Shown: positions 1 through 10,761, counted from the stretch's first letter. The stretch is 64,000 bases of DNA from Micrasema longulum (GCA_022494885.1 JAGVSM010002731.1:124001-188000), one strand, 5' to 3'. Translations and numbers: made by a program. The notes: generated by a model from the letters alone, not told the origin.

Positions 1-2
1 CC

Positions 3-902
3 CTGTTTATTAATCCGATTGCAGATTGTCTCAATTGTTCATATCATCTCTATGCAGATGATTTACAATTATACTTTCATTGCAAACCTGAAAACACCAG
101 CAAAGCAATAGAATCGATGTCTAAAACACTAAATTGCGTGTCAACATGGACAAAAGAGTATGGTTTACTAATAAACCCGTCTAAAACACAAATTATGTTT
201 GCAGGTAGTCAAAGATTGCTTAGTAAGCTAGACATACCTTCACTTAATCCTCTTATTGTCAATGGTACCAATATTCAGTACAGGAAATCCGTAAAAAATC
301 TAGGAGTACTAATGGATGAACATCTCTGCTGGCGAGCTCATACTAATGAATTAAGCCGCAAAATATTTTTCAGTCTACACTCACTTAGAAGGTTGCAAAA
401 ATTCTTACCCATTAGTACTAAATGCACTCTTGTACAAGCATTACTACTACCCATTCTAGATTACGCTGATGTTTCCATGACTGATTTAAGCTGTGAGCAA
501 CTAGATAAACTTGAACGACTTCAGAATACATGCATAAGGTACATTTTTGGTCTTAGGAAATATGACCACATTTCTGATTATCGTAGGCAACTGAAATGGC
601 TCAAAATTAGACAGCGGAGAGACTATCACTCCCTCTCACTTCTGTTCAATGTACTTCATAGTCCTAACGCTCCTATATACCTGTGTGAAAAATTTCAACG
701 CTTATCAGTTCATGGTTTACCTCTTCGTTCTCATTCTCAAGGCACTCTCTTAATACCCATACACAATTCCTCTTTCTTCTCTAACTCATATAGTGTCCAT
801 GCGGCTCGACTGTGGAATAATCTCCCATCCACCATCAAAGATGTTACTACATTATCTCTGTTTAAATCACGTCTGAAGAAACATCTCCTTTCTCTTCCTT
901 AA
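3..902 (+). mobile_element. Non-LTR retrotransposon RT, 3' part of ORF2 (partial)
   Basis: An open frame runs from the window edge to the stop at 900-902 with no internal stop. The ATG at 117 is internal, because the frame is open upstream and encodes the RT catalytic box YADD at 51-62. Downstream are the usual C-terminal features of Jockey/CR1-like polymerases: NLGVLMDEHLCWRAH after the catalytic palm, a LLPILDYADV block, a RLWNNLPSTIKDV block, and a basic end, LSLFKSRLKKHLLSLP. In this family the RT copies element RNA into a nicked chromosomal target. The endonuclease and fingers lie outside the window. This is the best-preserved RT frame here, so the insertion may be fairly young. Family assignment beyond non-LTR RT is inference. 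Confidence 0.93.
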
Positions 903-1190
903 TCTCTCCTCCTTTCCTTTTTCCTCTTTCCTCTTTTTCCTTTTCCCATTGAGTAATAGTTTTGATTTAAGGTAATTTATAAACAAATACGTTTATTTCT
1001 ATTTTTATATATCTTTAGCTTTTTAATCTTTTTTTTTTCTATTGAATATGTTCTGTAACTTGAATTATAAAAATAAAACTTTTATTTTATTGGTTGGTTG
1101 GAAGAAATTGCCATTTGGCAATAAGCCCGCCAATGTACAAATAACATTATGTACAAAAAGTTAAATAAATAAATAAAAAAAATAAATAGA
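903..1190 (+). mobile_element. 3' UTR and AAAT-rich tail of the preceding retrotransposon
   Basis: The stop codon is followed by a pyrimidine-rich stretch. Next come GGAAGAAATTGCC and GGCAATAAGCCCGCC near 1100-1130, and the element ends in a run of AAATAAAT repeats at about 1160-1190. The GGCAATAAGC(C/T) motif recurs near the 3' ends of related copies at 5655-5740, 42050-42180 and about 50300, which marks them as one family or close relatives. Confidence 0.8.
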
Positions 1191-2229
1191 TTTGATTAAT
1201 AGCTCTTTTCATAAAATCGCTATTATCTCAGTTTCACTTTTCAATGGCTGGCTGCTTTCTGCATAACTACGTTCCATTCTATGTTCTTCAAAAAATAGCT
1301 AGGCAGCTTTTATAAAAAAAACAGTTTTAATCGCCTTCTGAAAATAGAGTTGGTCATAAAAATGACATTTCTTAATTTGTCGAAAACACTCACAACAATA
1401 GAAAAATCTTACGATATATCGCTATCGCATCTATAGATGCTGATGGGAAGATTAATGCATCCAGAAATCTTGTTCTCCTTAATAAATTAAAGTGGATCAA
1501 CGATAAAGTGGATTAATTTAATAAAAATTACGAATATGTTTTAATACAGAATGTCATCTCATACATTCAAAGTTTGATGGAGGTACGAGTATCATTTAAT
1601 ATTAGACCTGACCGTTTTCTAAAAAATGCATATTTTAGGTTGTATGGTCAGCCGGACTTTAAAAAACCGCCGAAATTCAACTCGTAATTAAACTATTTCC
1701 AAAGTTATAATTACAAATAAATTAAGTAATTATTTACAATGAAGATCACTTATATAAATTGAACGTAATAATGTATAATACATAATGACACAACATAGAT
1801 AAAAGTTTTATTAGGGCTGGCTGTTTCATACAAAATGCACATCATAGTTTGTGTGGTCATCCAGACTATAAAAATCATTTGAACTGGTCAAATACAAAAT
1901 TAAATTATTAAAAAAAAATTTTTTTTGCGTTTAAAAAAAACCACTAATTGATGCATTATTTATCATTTGCCAAAGTAAATTACATTCTAACTGTTGTGTA
2001 CATAGATTTGATTATTCACTCTTTTCAAAAAAGGCAGGCAAAGGCAATTTTATGACAGGCTTATTTCTGCATAACTAAGTTCAACTCCTACCCTTCCATA
2101 TTTCCCAAGTAATAATACGTTCCATCTGCGTATTATCATTACGATTCCTTGTTTCTGTCGAGATAGTTGTATTTTAAGGGAAAAAATATCTTGCAAGCAA
2201 ACAAGACGATGATAACTATGTTTGAAAAT
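1191..2229. other. Non-coding A+T-rich DNA with two faint internal duplications
   Basis: No gene is visible. Two pairs of diverged direct repeats can be seen. Segment 1188-1280 resembles 2004-2095: both start AGATTTGATTA and later carry TTTCTGCATAACTA. Segment 1600-1660 resembles 1810-1870: both carry AAATGCA followed by TGTGTGGTCA-like text. They may be the remains of an unrecognised repeat. Confidence 0.4.
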
Positions 2230-2330
2230 TATTTATTTATTTATTCACAATACATTTATTTAATAATTTATTGAGACACAAGTCCCAACTCCATGGAACC
2301 AAAGCTCTGTGTTAAGTTGGGATAAATATT
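2230..2330 (-). mobile_element. Non-LTR retrotransposon 3' end fragment
   Basis: On the minus strand the text TTCCATGGAGTTGGGACTT, then GTCTCAATAAA, then an (AAAT)n tail closely matches the plus-strand 3' end at 15935-16122. Only the 3' terminus is present, as expected from 5'-truncated reverse transcription. No coding part is visible. Confidence 0.65.
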
Positions 2331-2989
2331 TGTCTAAATTCTTCCCCCTAAAGAAAACTTGTAATCTTTAAATAGCATTTCAAGTATTGATTCTAAATTT
2401 CACGTCTTTATTCGAATTTAAGCCTGAAAAGTATAAGTTTTAGGAAATAGTAAAGTTGCTTAATGATAGTAAGTTGGTGTTTCAATTTCGTTCTATTTAG
2501 TAAAGGTAAATAATAAACGAGAATCTACATTTTTAAGTAATCCGTTACCAGTTAAATACTTCCGTTTCGTTAGAAAAAACATTTTAAATTGTTAAGTGAT
2601 AACCCGTGCAGGGTTTCCAAATGAAAAAACCTCGCTAATTTCTGGAATAAATAAGGCCCTGTTTGTGACACCCTCAAGGTTTCTGTTTTAATGTAAGCTA
2701 TTTTAAATGTAACCACTTATTAAGGTCTCTCCCCTCCAATTCCTTCTCCCTAATTTCCACTCCACTTCCTCAAGTTGCTCTACGATAACAATCCTTACTT
2801 TGTCTTAGAATAAGGGTTTCCTTAATAAAGCGTAGAATGTACTGAAGTTTGTCTCAATGTGGAGGATGGGAATTAAGACATTATAATGTTATTAATTGTC
2901 ATTTGTCATACCGGATTTTTAAAGAGCTTTCAGTGCATTAATCACCGTTTAAACTTGATTTATTAAATAGAGCTTTTTTGTTCATATAA
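2331..2989. other. Non-coding, nothing recognised
   Basis: A+T-rich DNA with no coding, RNA or repeat signal that could be supported. Confidence 0.5.
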
Positions 2990-3410
2990 TTAATTATTTC
3001 TCAAGGAAGATCAACCGATTTTCAAAAATAATCAATTGCAATAAAAAGGGTCTTATTCAATGTATACTAATGTTTGGTATTGGTATATTCTAACTATGAA
3101 TTTCAGTGCCGACAAAATTAGTTTTTCTCTCAAAATAGATGATACAAATAAAAAAAATAAAAAAATATAAAGATTAGTATACTTTAAAGTTAGCATAGCT
3201 ACTAGATATCTATCTCACAGGGTATAACCTGTTGTGAGAAAGCTTTAAGCTTAGCTATTTTTTCTAATGATTTTTTTAAGAACAGTGCTTTGAAAGTACC
3301 GATTTTTACACAAAATACAAACATGCTCGAGTATACATACCAAACATTTATTGTTTTAAAAAAATCATGTTAGTAGTCGATCTTCTAAGTGTTTTTCTCT
3401 TAAGTAATCT
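2990..3410. repeat. Imperfect foldback (possible MITE)
   Basis: GTATACTAATGTTTGGTAT at 3062-3080 reappears in inverted orientation as ATACATACCAAACATTTA at 3334-3351. Flanking AAGATC text is also roughly inverted. The centre, near 3215-3245, holds a hairpin with arms TCTCACA and TGTGAGA. This suggests an old inverted-repeat element. The arms are not symmetric about the centre, so the limits are uncertain. A (TA)n microsatellite follows at 3453-3475. Confidence 0.35.
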
Positions 3411-3877
3411 GCCATTAAATAACGTTTCTGTGAAAATTATAATGATTGTAAATATATAAATATATATATATACATATAACTAACGAATAGATGGATAAGT
3501 AATAATCCTATTACTTTTTGTGTATGTATTTTGAATTGTTCTCAAATTTTAAGGTACATGCTAAAGATAAACTCCACTCGTTTTTTATTTTCAATTTTCA
3601 GACAATCCAATTTATAAAAAAGGCAATATTTTAACAAATCAACAATGTAAAGAAAATTGATAGTATGTTTTCTTTGTATTAAATACATTTCTTACATAAA
3701 TTAACGAGGTTATTGCTTTAAGCAATATATCTTACAACTTACCAAAAAGAGACTGGTGTAAGTGTTGGTCAAGTATTTTGCTTACTTTTTTTTCCATCTG
3801 TTTGTACCTACATATTTCAAATGAATGACTTATAATATGTATCTAACATACACTATACAATATCTTTTATATTTTAC

Positions 3878-3925
3878 TAACTGGCATCTGAAGCGTAAGA
3901 CCAAATTACCTTACCTTTAGTCAAA
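3878..3925 (+). mobile_element. SINE-1 body fragment
   Basis: ACTGGCATCTGAAGCGTAAG followed by a CTTACCTT-like stretch matches the middle of the SINE-1 copy at 51065-51345. Neither the tRNA-like head nor the tail is present. Confidence 0.45.
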
Positions 3926-3964
3926 GTTTTAGAGATGTCCGTGTCCCTATAGATCTTCATTCCT

Positions 3965-4195
3965 TTACCACACCTTATAGTGCAAGCTGTATTGGTACTC
4001 AAATCGCAGCGTATTTTGATCAATTTTGTTACGTGAAGGTAAGATGATAAGTCTTACGCTTTAAGTGCTAGCCCAGGAATATTCTAGTGTAAATCCACCA
4101 TTTAAAATCAATGTTTCATGTCAATCATGTCAGGAATTAAACTTGAGACCTTTTGCATGGTAGGCAAATGCGCTTAGCATTACACCACGAGGCTG
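3965..4195 (-). mobile_element. tRNA-derived SINE (SINE-1), near full length
   Basis: The minus strand starts with a tRNA-like head: CGTGGTGTAATG as box A, GCATTTGCCTACCATGC around the anticodon arm, and a degraded box B near 4130. The body carries GACATG repeats, the conserved TAGCACTTAAAGCGTAAGAC segment, and CTGCGATTTGAGTACCAATA before the 3' end. These match the copies at 24330-24550 and 51065-51345. Box A and box B would be RNA polymerase III internal promoter elements; this copy looks too mutated to be active. Confidence 0.8.
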
Positions 4196-4230
4196 ACGAG
4201 CGTCCCTGTACAGTGTTTTACAATCGAAAA

Positions 4231-4740
4231 GGGAAATACGAGTATCACTTTTTTTAAAAATAATTTTTATAGTAATGAAGGTGTATGAAATACTGTCCAG
4301 TAAAAAAAAAATGTTTTTAAAATTGTAATTTTGAATTCCCGCAAAAACGGCCATTCCATTGACCACGCCCCTAATACGTCCCGAATCATGTTTATTTGTT
4401 CCCGGCCATTGAATTTTTTTTAGAACATTATCACGTATTAATGTTTTTTTTTGGGTAATAACGTGTGTGTTGGATTTGTTCACCCGGTTTCACCCAAAAA
4501 AGAAACATATTAATAACAGTGACCGTAAAAACCTCCACACCTATTTAATTATCACAATTTTTAACGTCACAACAACCAAGGCCAAACTCGTCGTGTGTTT
4601 CTGGCGACGTATTTTTATTATTATTATTTTTTTAAATTTATGTATAAAAACATTTCTCCACAACATCCATATTGATTTTGAAAACACAACAAATTATTCT
4701 AAATCCATTTCAAATATTTTTATCGGTATTATGACGAAAA
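4231..4740 (+). mobile_element. MITE family B, copy 1 (right end degraded)
   Basis: It starts GGGAAATA like the other two copies (39517-39899 and 62855-63239). It shares GCAAAAACGGCCATTCCATT and the CCACGCCCCTAATACGTC block with them. It also shares CATATTGATTTTGAAAA and TTTTTATCGGTATT with the 39-kb copy. After about 4735 homology is lost and no right inverted repeat is seen. The copy is longer than the roughly 384-bp siblings, so it has internal extra sequence. No coding capacity is evident. Confidence 0.7.
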
Positions 4741-5224
4741 TTAAAATAAATTAGCAGGTAAATACTATAAGAAAAATATCGAGGCACTGATTCAAAAAAA
4801 CGTTTATCAGCGCAGCGTTTATTTATGAGCGTATGAAGATAAAACAAAACAAAATTCACGATAAATTCTGAAATAGGGTGAGAAAAGCTTATCTTTATGT
4901 ACGAAAATAAGTGTGCCATTTTTTCACGAAGCGACGCCATTTCTCGAGCTTTTACTATATAACTTTGTCTCTCTTTATCGTGTTCCTTTACAACGTCCTG
5001 GTATTATACTGCTGGGACTCCATTAGGAGAAGACAATGCAGAAACAAGTATCTACTTACGCTACGTCATAACTGTCTACGACATCGTAGACTGCTACGCC
5101 TTACAGCGGCGTAGACATGGTATCCTTACCAATGTCGTACATCTTTGAATACAACGCTTTGTTTTGCATGATAATAGAAATTTTGAATAAAATTTCACAC
5201 AATGCAAATGATAATCGTCTTGTT
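4741..5224. other. Non-coding; contains two adjacent perfect hairpins
   Basis: No gene is recognised. At 5074-5091 GTCTACG and CGTAGAC form a 7-bp stem with a 4-nt loop. Two bases later, at 5094-5114, CTACGCC and GGCGTAG form a second 7-bp stem with a 7-nt loop. Both stems contain CTACG. Function is unknown. Confidence 0.45.
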
Positions 5225-5300
5225 TTATTTCAATCATCATCATCGGTGGGTTGCGGTCCCACGGATCAGAGGTCCGAGGTTCCATCCCCACTCTTCTCTA
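5225..5300 (-). mobile_element. SINE- or RTE-like 3' tail fragment
   Basis: The minus strand ends CCCACCGATGATGATGATTG, like the GATGAT tails of SINE-1 (51345) and the RTE-like fragment at 10075. The part before it contains GGAACCTCGGACCTC. It is too short to assign to a family. Confidence 0.3.
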
Positions 5301-5384
5301 TTAATCATAAGAACGCAAATATTTATTTTGTACGTTAAAAAAATCTTACTTAAACTTTTAAACCTCTTTATTAAACTTTTTTCG

Positions 5385-5650
5385 TTGGTTTGGACATGTA
5401 GAGCGAACGGACAGCAAAAAACGGCTAAAAGGATCTACGATGCGATTGGATACACCAAACGAGTAGACCGAGAAAAAGATGACACGGTCAAGTCCAACAA
5501 ATACTTGTCTTCTAAGATGAACGAGTCAAGAGTAGAAATAATCGGTGTGCGTGCATTAGAAGATGTATGAATGAAAAGGAAGCGAAGTGTGTATGCAAAG
5601 ACAGAGTGATATGGCAATCTATCATCTCTGCCTACGCCGTGGCATGATGG
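5385..5650 (+). mobile_element. Non-LTR RT C-terminal fragment, 'WFGHVERMD' family
   Basis: Nucleotides near 5388 read WFGHVER in translation, the conserved RT C-terminal block. A diverged SAY segment near 5625 precedes ATGGTTTG. The same order occurs at 27385-28115, 53560-54110, 54632-54765 and 55960-56280. The frame is broken by shifts. Nothing suggests the fragment is expressed. Confidence 0.65.
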
Positions 5651-5654
5651 TTTG

Positions 5655-5740
5655 TTTTTTTTTAGTATTGTTTACTTGTACAAGATTATTTTGAAATTGG
5701 CGAGCTTATTGCCAAACGGCGTTTTCTTCCAACCATCTAA
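5655..5740 (-). mobile_element. 3' end fragment of the 1-kb retrotransposon family
   Basis: The minus strand reads GGTTGGAAGAAAACGCC, then GTTTGGCAATAAGCTCGCC, then TTGTACAAG. This matches the 3' UTR at 1090-1150. Only the terminus is present. Confidence 0.65.
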
Positions 5741-5864
5741 TCAAAATAATGGTGTTATACAAATATTTTCTAGTTTTAATTCGTACGTGAAAAATCATCA
5801 TCACCGCTTTTTCCCATTCTGTAGCCAGCGGTGCAACCAGTGGTGCCAGTGGTACATAGGGTAC

Positions 5865-6000
5865 TACATTGGTGATTCATTTAAAGCGTATTCTGATCTT
5901 TTTTGACATCTTGTCTTACGCTTAAGGTTCTTGTTCAGGAATAATGTAGTATTGGAGTGTAAAACCACCTTAAAAATAAATATTTTACATCCACGAAATA
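5865..6000 (-). mobile_element. SINE-1 body, headless
   Basis: The segments GTCTTACGCTTAAGGTTCTTG, split here by small changes, and GTAAAACCACCTTAAAAATA match the SINE-1 body on the minus strand. The tRNA head expected near 6000 is absent. The 3' end near 5865 is diverged. Confidence 0.55.
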
Positions 6001-6054
6001 AATGAGAAAAAAACAACATAAGATATCAAATCTGACTTTTAGAAGGTGGGTTTT

Positions 6055-6328
6055 TTATATTGTAATTTAATATGTTTTTCTTTTTTATTTGAATAATTTT
6101 TTATTTTTTATTTTTCATTTCGATGTGAATATTTTCTTTTTTTTTCCATAATAATAAGAGTTTTAACATGTTTTTAGAATTGAAGAGATAAAATGATGTA
6201 TATATATTAGAACTTGACTATAAGCACCTGCTGACGAACTGCATTTTATGCAGTTCAGTAGGACTTGATAATTTATATGTTAATCTTTGTGTGCTTTTGA
6301 TAAATAAATAAAAATGAAAATTAAATAA
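6055..6328 (+). mobile_element. Non-LTR 3' UTR with conserved terminal hairpin
   Basis: This nearly duplicates 49260-49455. Both carry GAACTGCAT - TTT - ATGCAGTTC, a perfect 9-bp stem with a 3-nt loop, followed by AGTAGGACTTGATAATTTAT. In this copy an outer CCTGCTGA/AGTAGG pairing extends the stem. The 49-kb copy still has RT coding upstream, so this is a retrotransposon 3' end. Such 3' hairpins are recognised by the RT in several LINE families; that role here is inference. Confidence 0.65.
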
Positions 6329-6329
6329 G

Positions 6330-6500
6330 TAGGGATAAAAAAAAGAGATTGCCAGTGAGAAGATAAACAGAGTCTCAAAGCTCATTGTATCAGGGCTTGA
6401 AGCTGTTCAATGCGTAACCTGAAGAGATAAAAAAAACAGAAAGCATTGAAATATTTCAAATTAATTTGAAAAAATATGTTCATGAGAAATTTCAATCAAC
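6330..6500 (+). mobile_element. Non-LTR RT extreme C-terminus
   Basis: One frame reads KKKRLPVRR, then SLYQGLKLFNA, a stop, then PEEIKKTESIEIFQINLKKY. It matches the minus-strand fragment at 15663-15932, which has SLYKGFKLFNELPEEIEKIE. This is the usual end of non-LTR RTs. There are at least two in-frame stops. It directly abuts the previous element's 3' end. Confidence 0.75.
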
Positions 6501-7317
6501 AATTGTAATGTTATTAAAGCTTCATAGGCCAGTCTTCAGTTGTTGTGAACTAACTTAATAAAGCCTTTAGAAAATTTTAGACAAAGTACCGTTTTAAGTT
6601 CACGACGAACGATTTATGTATTTAACCTTACAATGCCCAATAAAGACAATCTGCTACATACTGATAGTGTATGAAAGCGATTTCAAACTTGTTTATCACT
6701 CGGTGACGAGTTTATTTTATTGTATGCATACCAGTCATTATAGTTTATTAAAAAAAATATCCACCAGGGTAAACTTTCGATAAAATTTGAAACAAAAAGT
6801 CAGTTGCACGTATTCTGTCAAAAATGTAATTTGACTAAAGTTTAAGGGGTGATTTCTTTGTTTTTTTTTAGATTTAAATTATAATTGTTTCCGCAACATA
6901 CATTATTATATAAAAAGATGTTCATAATAATCGTTATATCTTGTTTTATTAACATCATTGTATTTTTTAACATTTTAATGCCCCAATGAAGCATATTGTC
7001 CACATAAACTTAAATATGAAATTAAAACTTAAAAAAAAAAAACTTTTTCATCAAAAAACATTCATAAAAATTTAATTTAAATTAGTATTAGAAAAATTGG
7101 GCATTGAAGGGTTAATTTTAAAATCAATCACTGATTTGAGTTTACTTAAAATCGTTTATTTTATTTTTATCACAAAGACTAAAAAATTGGACAATTGTTT
7201 CGCCTGGTTGGGGGATTTTAAATTTTAGTTTGTGAATTAAAATTATAGAATGCAGTTTTACAAAATAAACACCCAGTCAATAGATAATTTTAATTTTAAG
7301 AAATTTTGAAATAATAT
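6501..7317. other. Non-coding, nothing recognised
   Basis: Strongly A+T-rich with poly-A and poly-T tracts. No supported feature. Confidence 0.5.
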
Positions 7318-7412
7318 GTATGTTGCAGTGTAAAACACCTTTTAAACAAATATTTCACGTCAACCTTGAAAGTAATCGAATTTAGGACCTTAATTGTGAC
7401 CACTACACTACA
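7318..7412 (-). mobile_element. SINE-1 fragment
   Basis: CAGTGTAAAACACCTTTTAA, then TATTTCACGTCAACCTTG, then a worn box B (TCGAATTTAGGACC) and ACCACTACACTACAG match the head and first body section of SINE-1 on the minus strand. The 3' half is missing. Confidence 0.6.
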
Positions 7413-9139
7413 GTATATAAAAAAAACGTCGACGCAATATGTTGGGTTATAATAGGTTGGAGTTTTTTTAAAACTTTTTCGGACCTGGTATTCCTTTAAA
7501 TATACACGTAATTACATTTTTTCACTCCCGAACCTACTGAAATTAAAAAGTTGCAAGCTTCGTTTTCAATTATTAGTATCCCTAAGTACTTTTCTGTTTT
7601 TTTTCTGCGTATTTTATGGTAGTCTGCATTAGGCAGAAAAGTTCATTTTTCAGTTTGTCCTGGCTGGTTTGTTTGTTTTGGAGCGAATTCTTGGCATCTT
7701 CGCCATAGGCAAGATTTTTCACTAAAATTTAACTAATTTGATTCAATAAACACGTAAGAATTAAAATGTAAAATAACAAATGTTCAACAAACTTTGTCAA
7801 TTTACTATCATTTTGGAGCCGCGTTTTAAACAATTAAACAAATTTAAAACAATTAAAAAATAATTAATTTAGTGCACACAGTAATTTTATACAACAAAAA
7901 CCAAAAATATAAGGTTTACAGAACTGTTTATCAGCTTTGAATTTAAAATTAATTATTTTGAAATAAAATATCTTAAAAAACCAAAAAAAAATTACAGGCG
8001 CCGGAATATGTTTAACTCATGGAAATACAAATTTGTGTTTCTATCAAAATTAATGCTTTGTCTAAAAAAGTTACTTTCTCTTCATTGTTATTCTCAGTTC
8101 TGTGAAATATTCTCATAAAGTTGTCTTTTTTCATTTTATGAGAACTTTTTATTTCTCTTTAGAGATTCTTAAAGTCTCTCCTTTGGCAATTGAGATAAGG
8201 AGAACATCCCCCCTTATTCTCTTTCTCTCTTCCCTGCCCCTCCAACCCCCTCCAGAAATCTTAAGGAGACTCCGCCCAGAAAAATAAATTACTTAGCAGG
8301 TGTCGGCAATTAATTCCATGGAGGTGAATATCAAAACGAAAGCAGAAAGTTCGCACAAAATTAAAAGAAAATTAATTTAATGTTAGTATATTTTTATTTG
8401 ATTGTAAAAATGCTACGCCTCTCCTTAAGCGGTAATTAAAACAAAATAATTGATTTTTCAGAAAAGCACAAACATTTAAACATGTCAGAATTATTAAATT
8501 TGAAGAAAAATGTAGCAATGAAATTCGCAATTTTAAGAAATTTTGAAATAATATGTATTTGCTAAGAAAGGTTCAAAATTGTGTCACTAGCTTAATTTTC
8601 AAAAACATTCATTATATTGCTCTGTGAAAAATTGAACTACTACTCCACTGCTTAAATATTATGGATAATTTACATACCGCCATTTTGGTAAAAATCACCT
8701 CAAGGACGCCAGTTAATTATAACATTGTTGATTTTAAAAGTGTATAATTAAGGACACGAAATCGGCAAACAAGGTGTACTGACTAATTGCATTGAGCTGA
8801 TTTAGTTGACTCTTGAGGTTGACCGGGCGTTACTACGCCCTGTTGTCTCTTTATAGGTCACGTTCTTTTGTGAATATAATTTCATTTGTTGGATGACGTG
8901 GCTCTTATGTATACGGACGTTTTTCGTGCAATACTGTTGGTCTTGCAGAATTTGTTTTATTTATGTATTAACGGCCGCAGCCAATTTGTACAAATTGTGT
9001 AACATATTTAAAAAATAATAAAATATAAGACAAGCATCAAATTTAAAAATCTTACATACATATTATGATATACACATAAGCAAAGTATGCATGTTGTATA
9101 CATTAATATAAATAAAAAAAAATAACATTTATAAACAGA
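7413..9139. other. Non-coding; scattered short motifs
   Basis: No gene is recognised. Positions 7984-8003 read AAAAAATTACAGGCGCCG, identical to the 5' edge of the SINE at 25472, and may be its truncated start. A pyrimidine-rich tract lies at about 8190-8260. Positions 8674-8735 carry a small dispersed repeat (CGCCATTTTGGTAAAAATCA), also at 17500, 19844 and 26957. GGGCGT-TACT-ACGCCC at about 8825-8840 is a small perfect hairpin. Confidence 0.4.
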
Positions 9140-9300
9140 TAATTTTTTAATTAATATTTTTACCATTTACTTTGTGGTAAAACATTTTACCAAATGTTAT
9201 TAAATATTTGTAGATAACCACTTACCGACTTCTCTATGTCTACTGGTTTCGAGACGTACCCGTCTCTTTGTCAGGACACCAATTAAACATATATTTAATA
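9140..9300 (-). repeat. Inverted-repeat element end with CTGA-hairpin-GAAA module
   Basis: On the minus strand CCTGACAAAGAGACGGGTAC is followed by GTCTCGAAACC (9246-9276). The text AGACGGGTACGTCT folds into a stem. The plus-strand copy at 19802-19832 is similar. The layout resembles the terminal motifs of Penelope-like elements. No coding part is seen. Confidence 0.4.
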
Positions 9301-9523
9301 ACATTTCGAATCATTTTTGGTTCATTGATATGTTGTATTTTATGCAAAATAAAATAATGACTTGCTTCATCACTCGTTGTTCTATATTTCAAGTGGAATC
9401 ATTGCACGTGTGTATGTCATTAATCAATATACTATGACCCCTACCTATTAAAATATTTTAAAATACGTACGATAAGAAAAAAAAGTCATGCTTACCATAA
9501 ACACACTTAAATTTATTTTAACA

Positions 9524-9575
9524 GAGAGGGAAAACATTTTTGAGAAAGGAATATGAAAGTCTAGGCATTAAATGC
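9524..9575 (-). repeat. R-A repeat, end fragment
   Basis: GAGGGAAAACATTTTTGAGA followed by AGGAATATGAAAGTCTAGGC corresponds to the R-A edge seen at 21530-21575 and 59900-59945. The interior of the repeat is absent. Confidence 0.45.
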
Positions 9576-10074
9576 TTTAGTAACAAGGTTCGTCGGTACA
9601 CAGAACCTGGGTGCGTGGTAATTAATTAAGTATTGGAGTTATTTGATAACACGTGATACAGAAGGCTTAAAAGTCTCAATTATGACTTGTGTAAGGGTAA
9701 GCATTTTATAAGCATACAATTCTCGATTAGATATACACTTTTTATTTTAAAAATCTTTGTGTTTTTATTTTTTATAAGTGTTAATATTGGAAGGAAAGCG
9801 AGTTTAAAAATTATACTACTTAGTCAACCACAATTTAAAAGAGACACTCGAATACAATATTTTTTTTATTATTATTATTTTTTTTGGTTTGCTTTATTTT
9901 TGAAATTCAATTTTTATTTTATTTATTTTTTTAATGCCCAATTTCTCTTAATTTTATAACTAATTCAATTTATTCTTCTTTCTTTATTTATTTACTATTT
10001 TCGTTTTTATTTTCTCTTTATTCACGTAATGTAAATGTTATTATTATTACTTTCATTTAACTCATCAATCATCA
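9576..10074. other. Non-coding, A+T-rich
   Basis: Low-complexity T-rich DNA. The short frame here is rich in F, I and Y because of base composition, and no protein family is recognised. Confidence 0.5.
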
Positions 10075-10345
10075 TCATCATCAGTGGCGCTAAAGTCCAT
10101 TGTACGCCTTGACCTCCTCCAGAATCTATGTCCATATATAAACACCGCACTATAGCAAAGTGGAGTATGTTGAAATCACCAGAGATCTCCAAGAGACTAT
10201 CGCCAGCTAGCACGTGAATCCTCCCACATGGATCCCGCGTCCCTTAGTTCCGTCGAATAACGCAGAAAGATCGTCATCGACGGCCTCCTAGGACGAGGAG
10301 AGCCCGCAGCTGTAAAGAAGAGACAACTTGGAATTTAATTCTTCC
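10075..10345 (-). mobile_element. RTE-like retrotransposon, ORF end and GATGAT tail
   Basis: The minus strand translates to SPRPRRPSMTIFLRYSTEL, then AGSMWEDSRA, then stops. This matches the plus-strand RTE-like fragment near 17210-17330, which has RRPGRPSITIFRPYSAEL and LTWEEARV. It ends in a GATGATGATGATGA tail at 10062-10080, typical of RTE-class 3' ends. Confidence 0.7.
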
Positions 10346-10641
10346 GAGATATGCACAGCGCGTGTCCAAGCGTGTTAAACAATTTATTTAATGATTTACC
10401 ATTCACAGTGGAAAATTTATACATATAATTTTTTCAGATTTTTATATTCTGATTGCTTTTTATGTTAAAATATTTATGTTCTCACCAAAATCTTGATTAT
10501 GATACTGCTGCATATAATATATTATGACAAAGCATATGGTTTTCACAACCCAAAAATAGCCCACAAACACACTTGATATTTATCGCTAACCAATACATAA
10601 AGATCATAAAAATACCGGTGGTGTCAGCGTATGCATGGTAT

Positions 10642-10761
10642 GATTGGTATTCTGAACAGAATTGCGTGCAAAGAGATCGCTCTGTTAGCATGTATTTAGT
10701 AAGTAAATACGAGTTGAAAATGCGTTTTCTACGCGCGTTTTTGCGTTTAGAATACCACCCC
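10642..10761. mobile_element. MITE family C, copy 1
   Basis: It has short inverted ends: GATTGGTATTCTGAAC on the left and GTTTAGAATACCACCCC on the right. The copy at 58068-58178 has the same ends and similar size. AGGTAG follows the right end in both copies, so the true border may lie a few bases further out. It has no coding capacity. Confidence 0.5.

Noticed and set aside
4130..4483. A 117-codon minus-strand gene
   Set aside because: It runs across a SINE-1 head and a MITE B copy, so it cannot be a single host gene.
9687..9959. A 90-codon hydrophobic plus-strand frame
   Set aside because: Its F/I/Y/L content follows from T-rich DNA; no signal of selection or family match.
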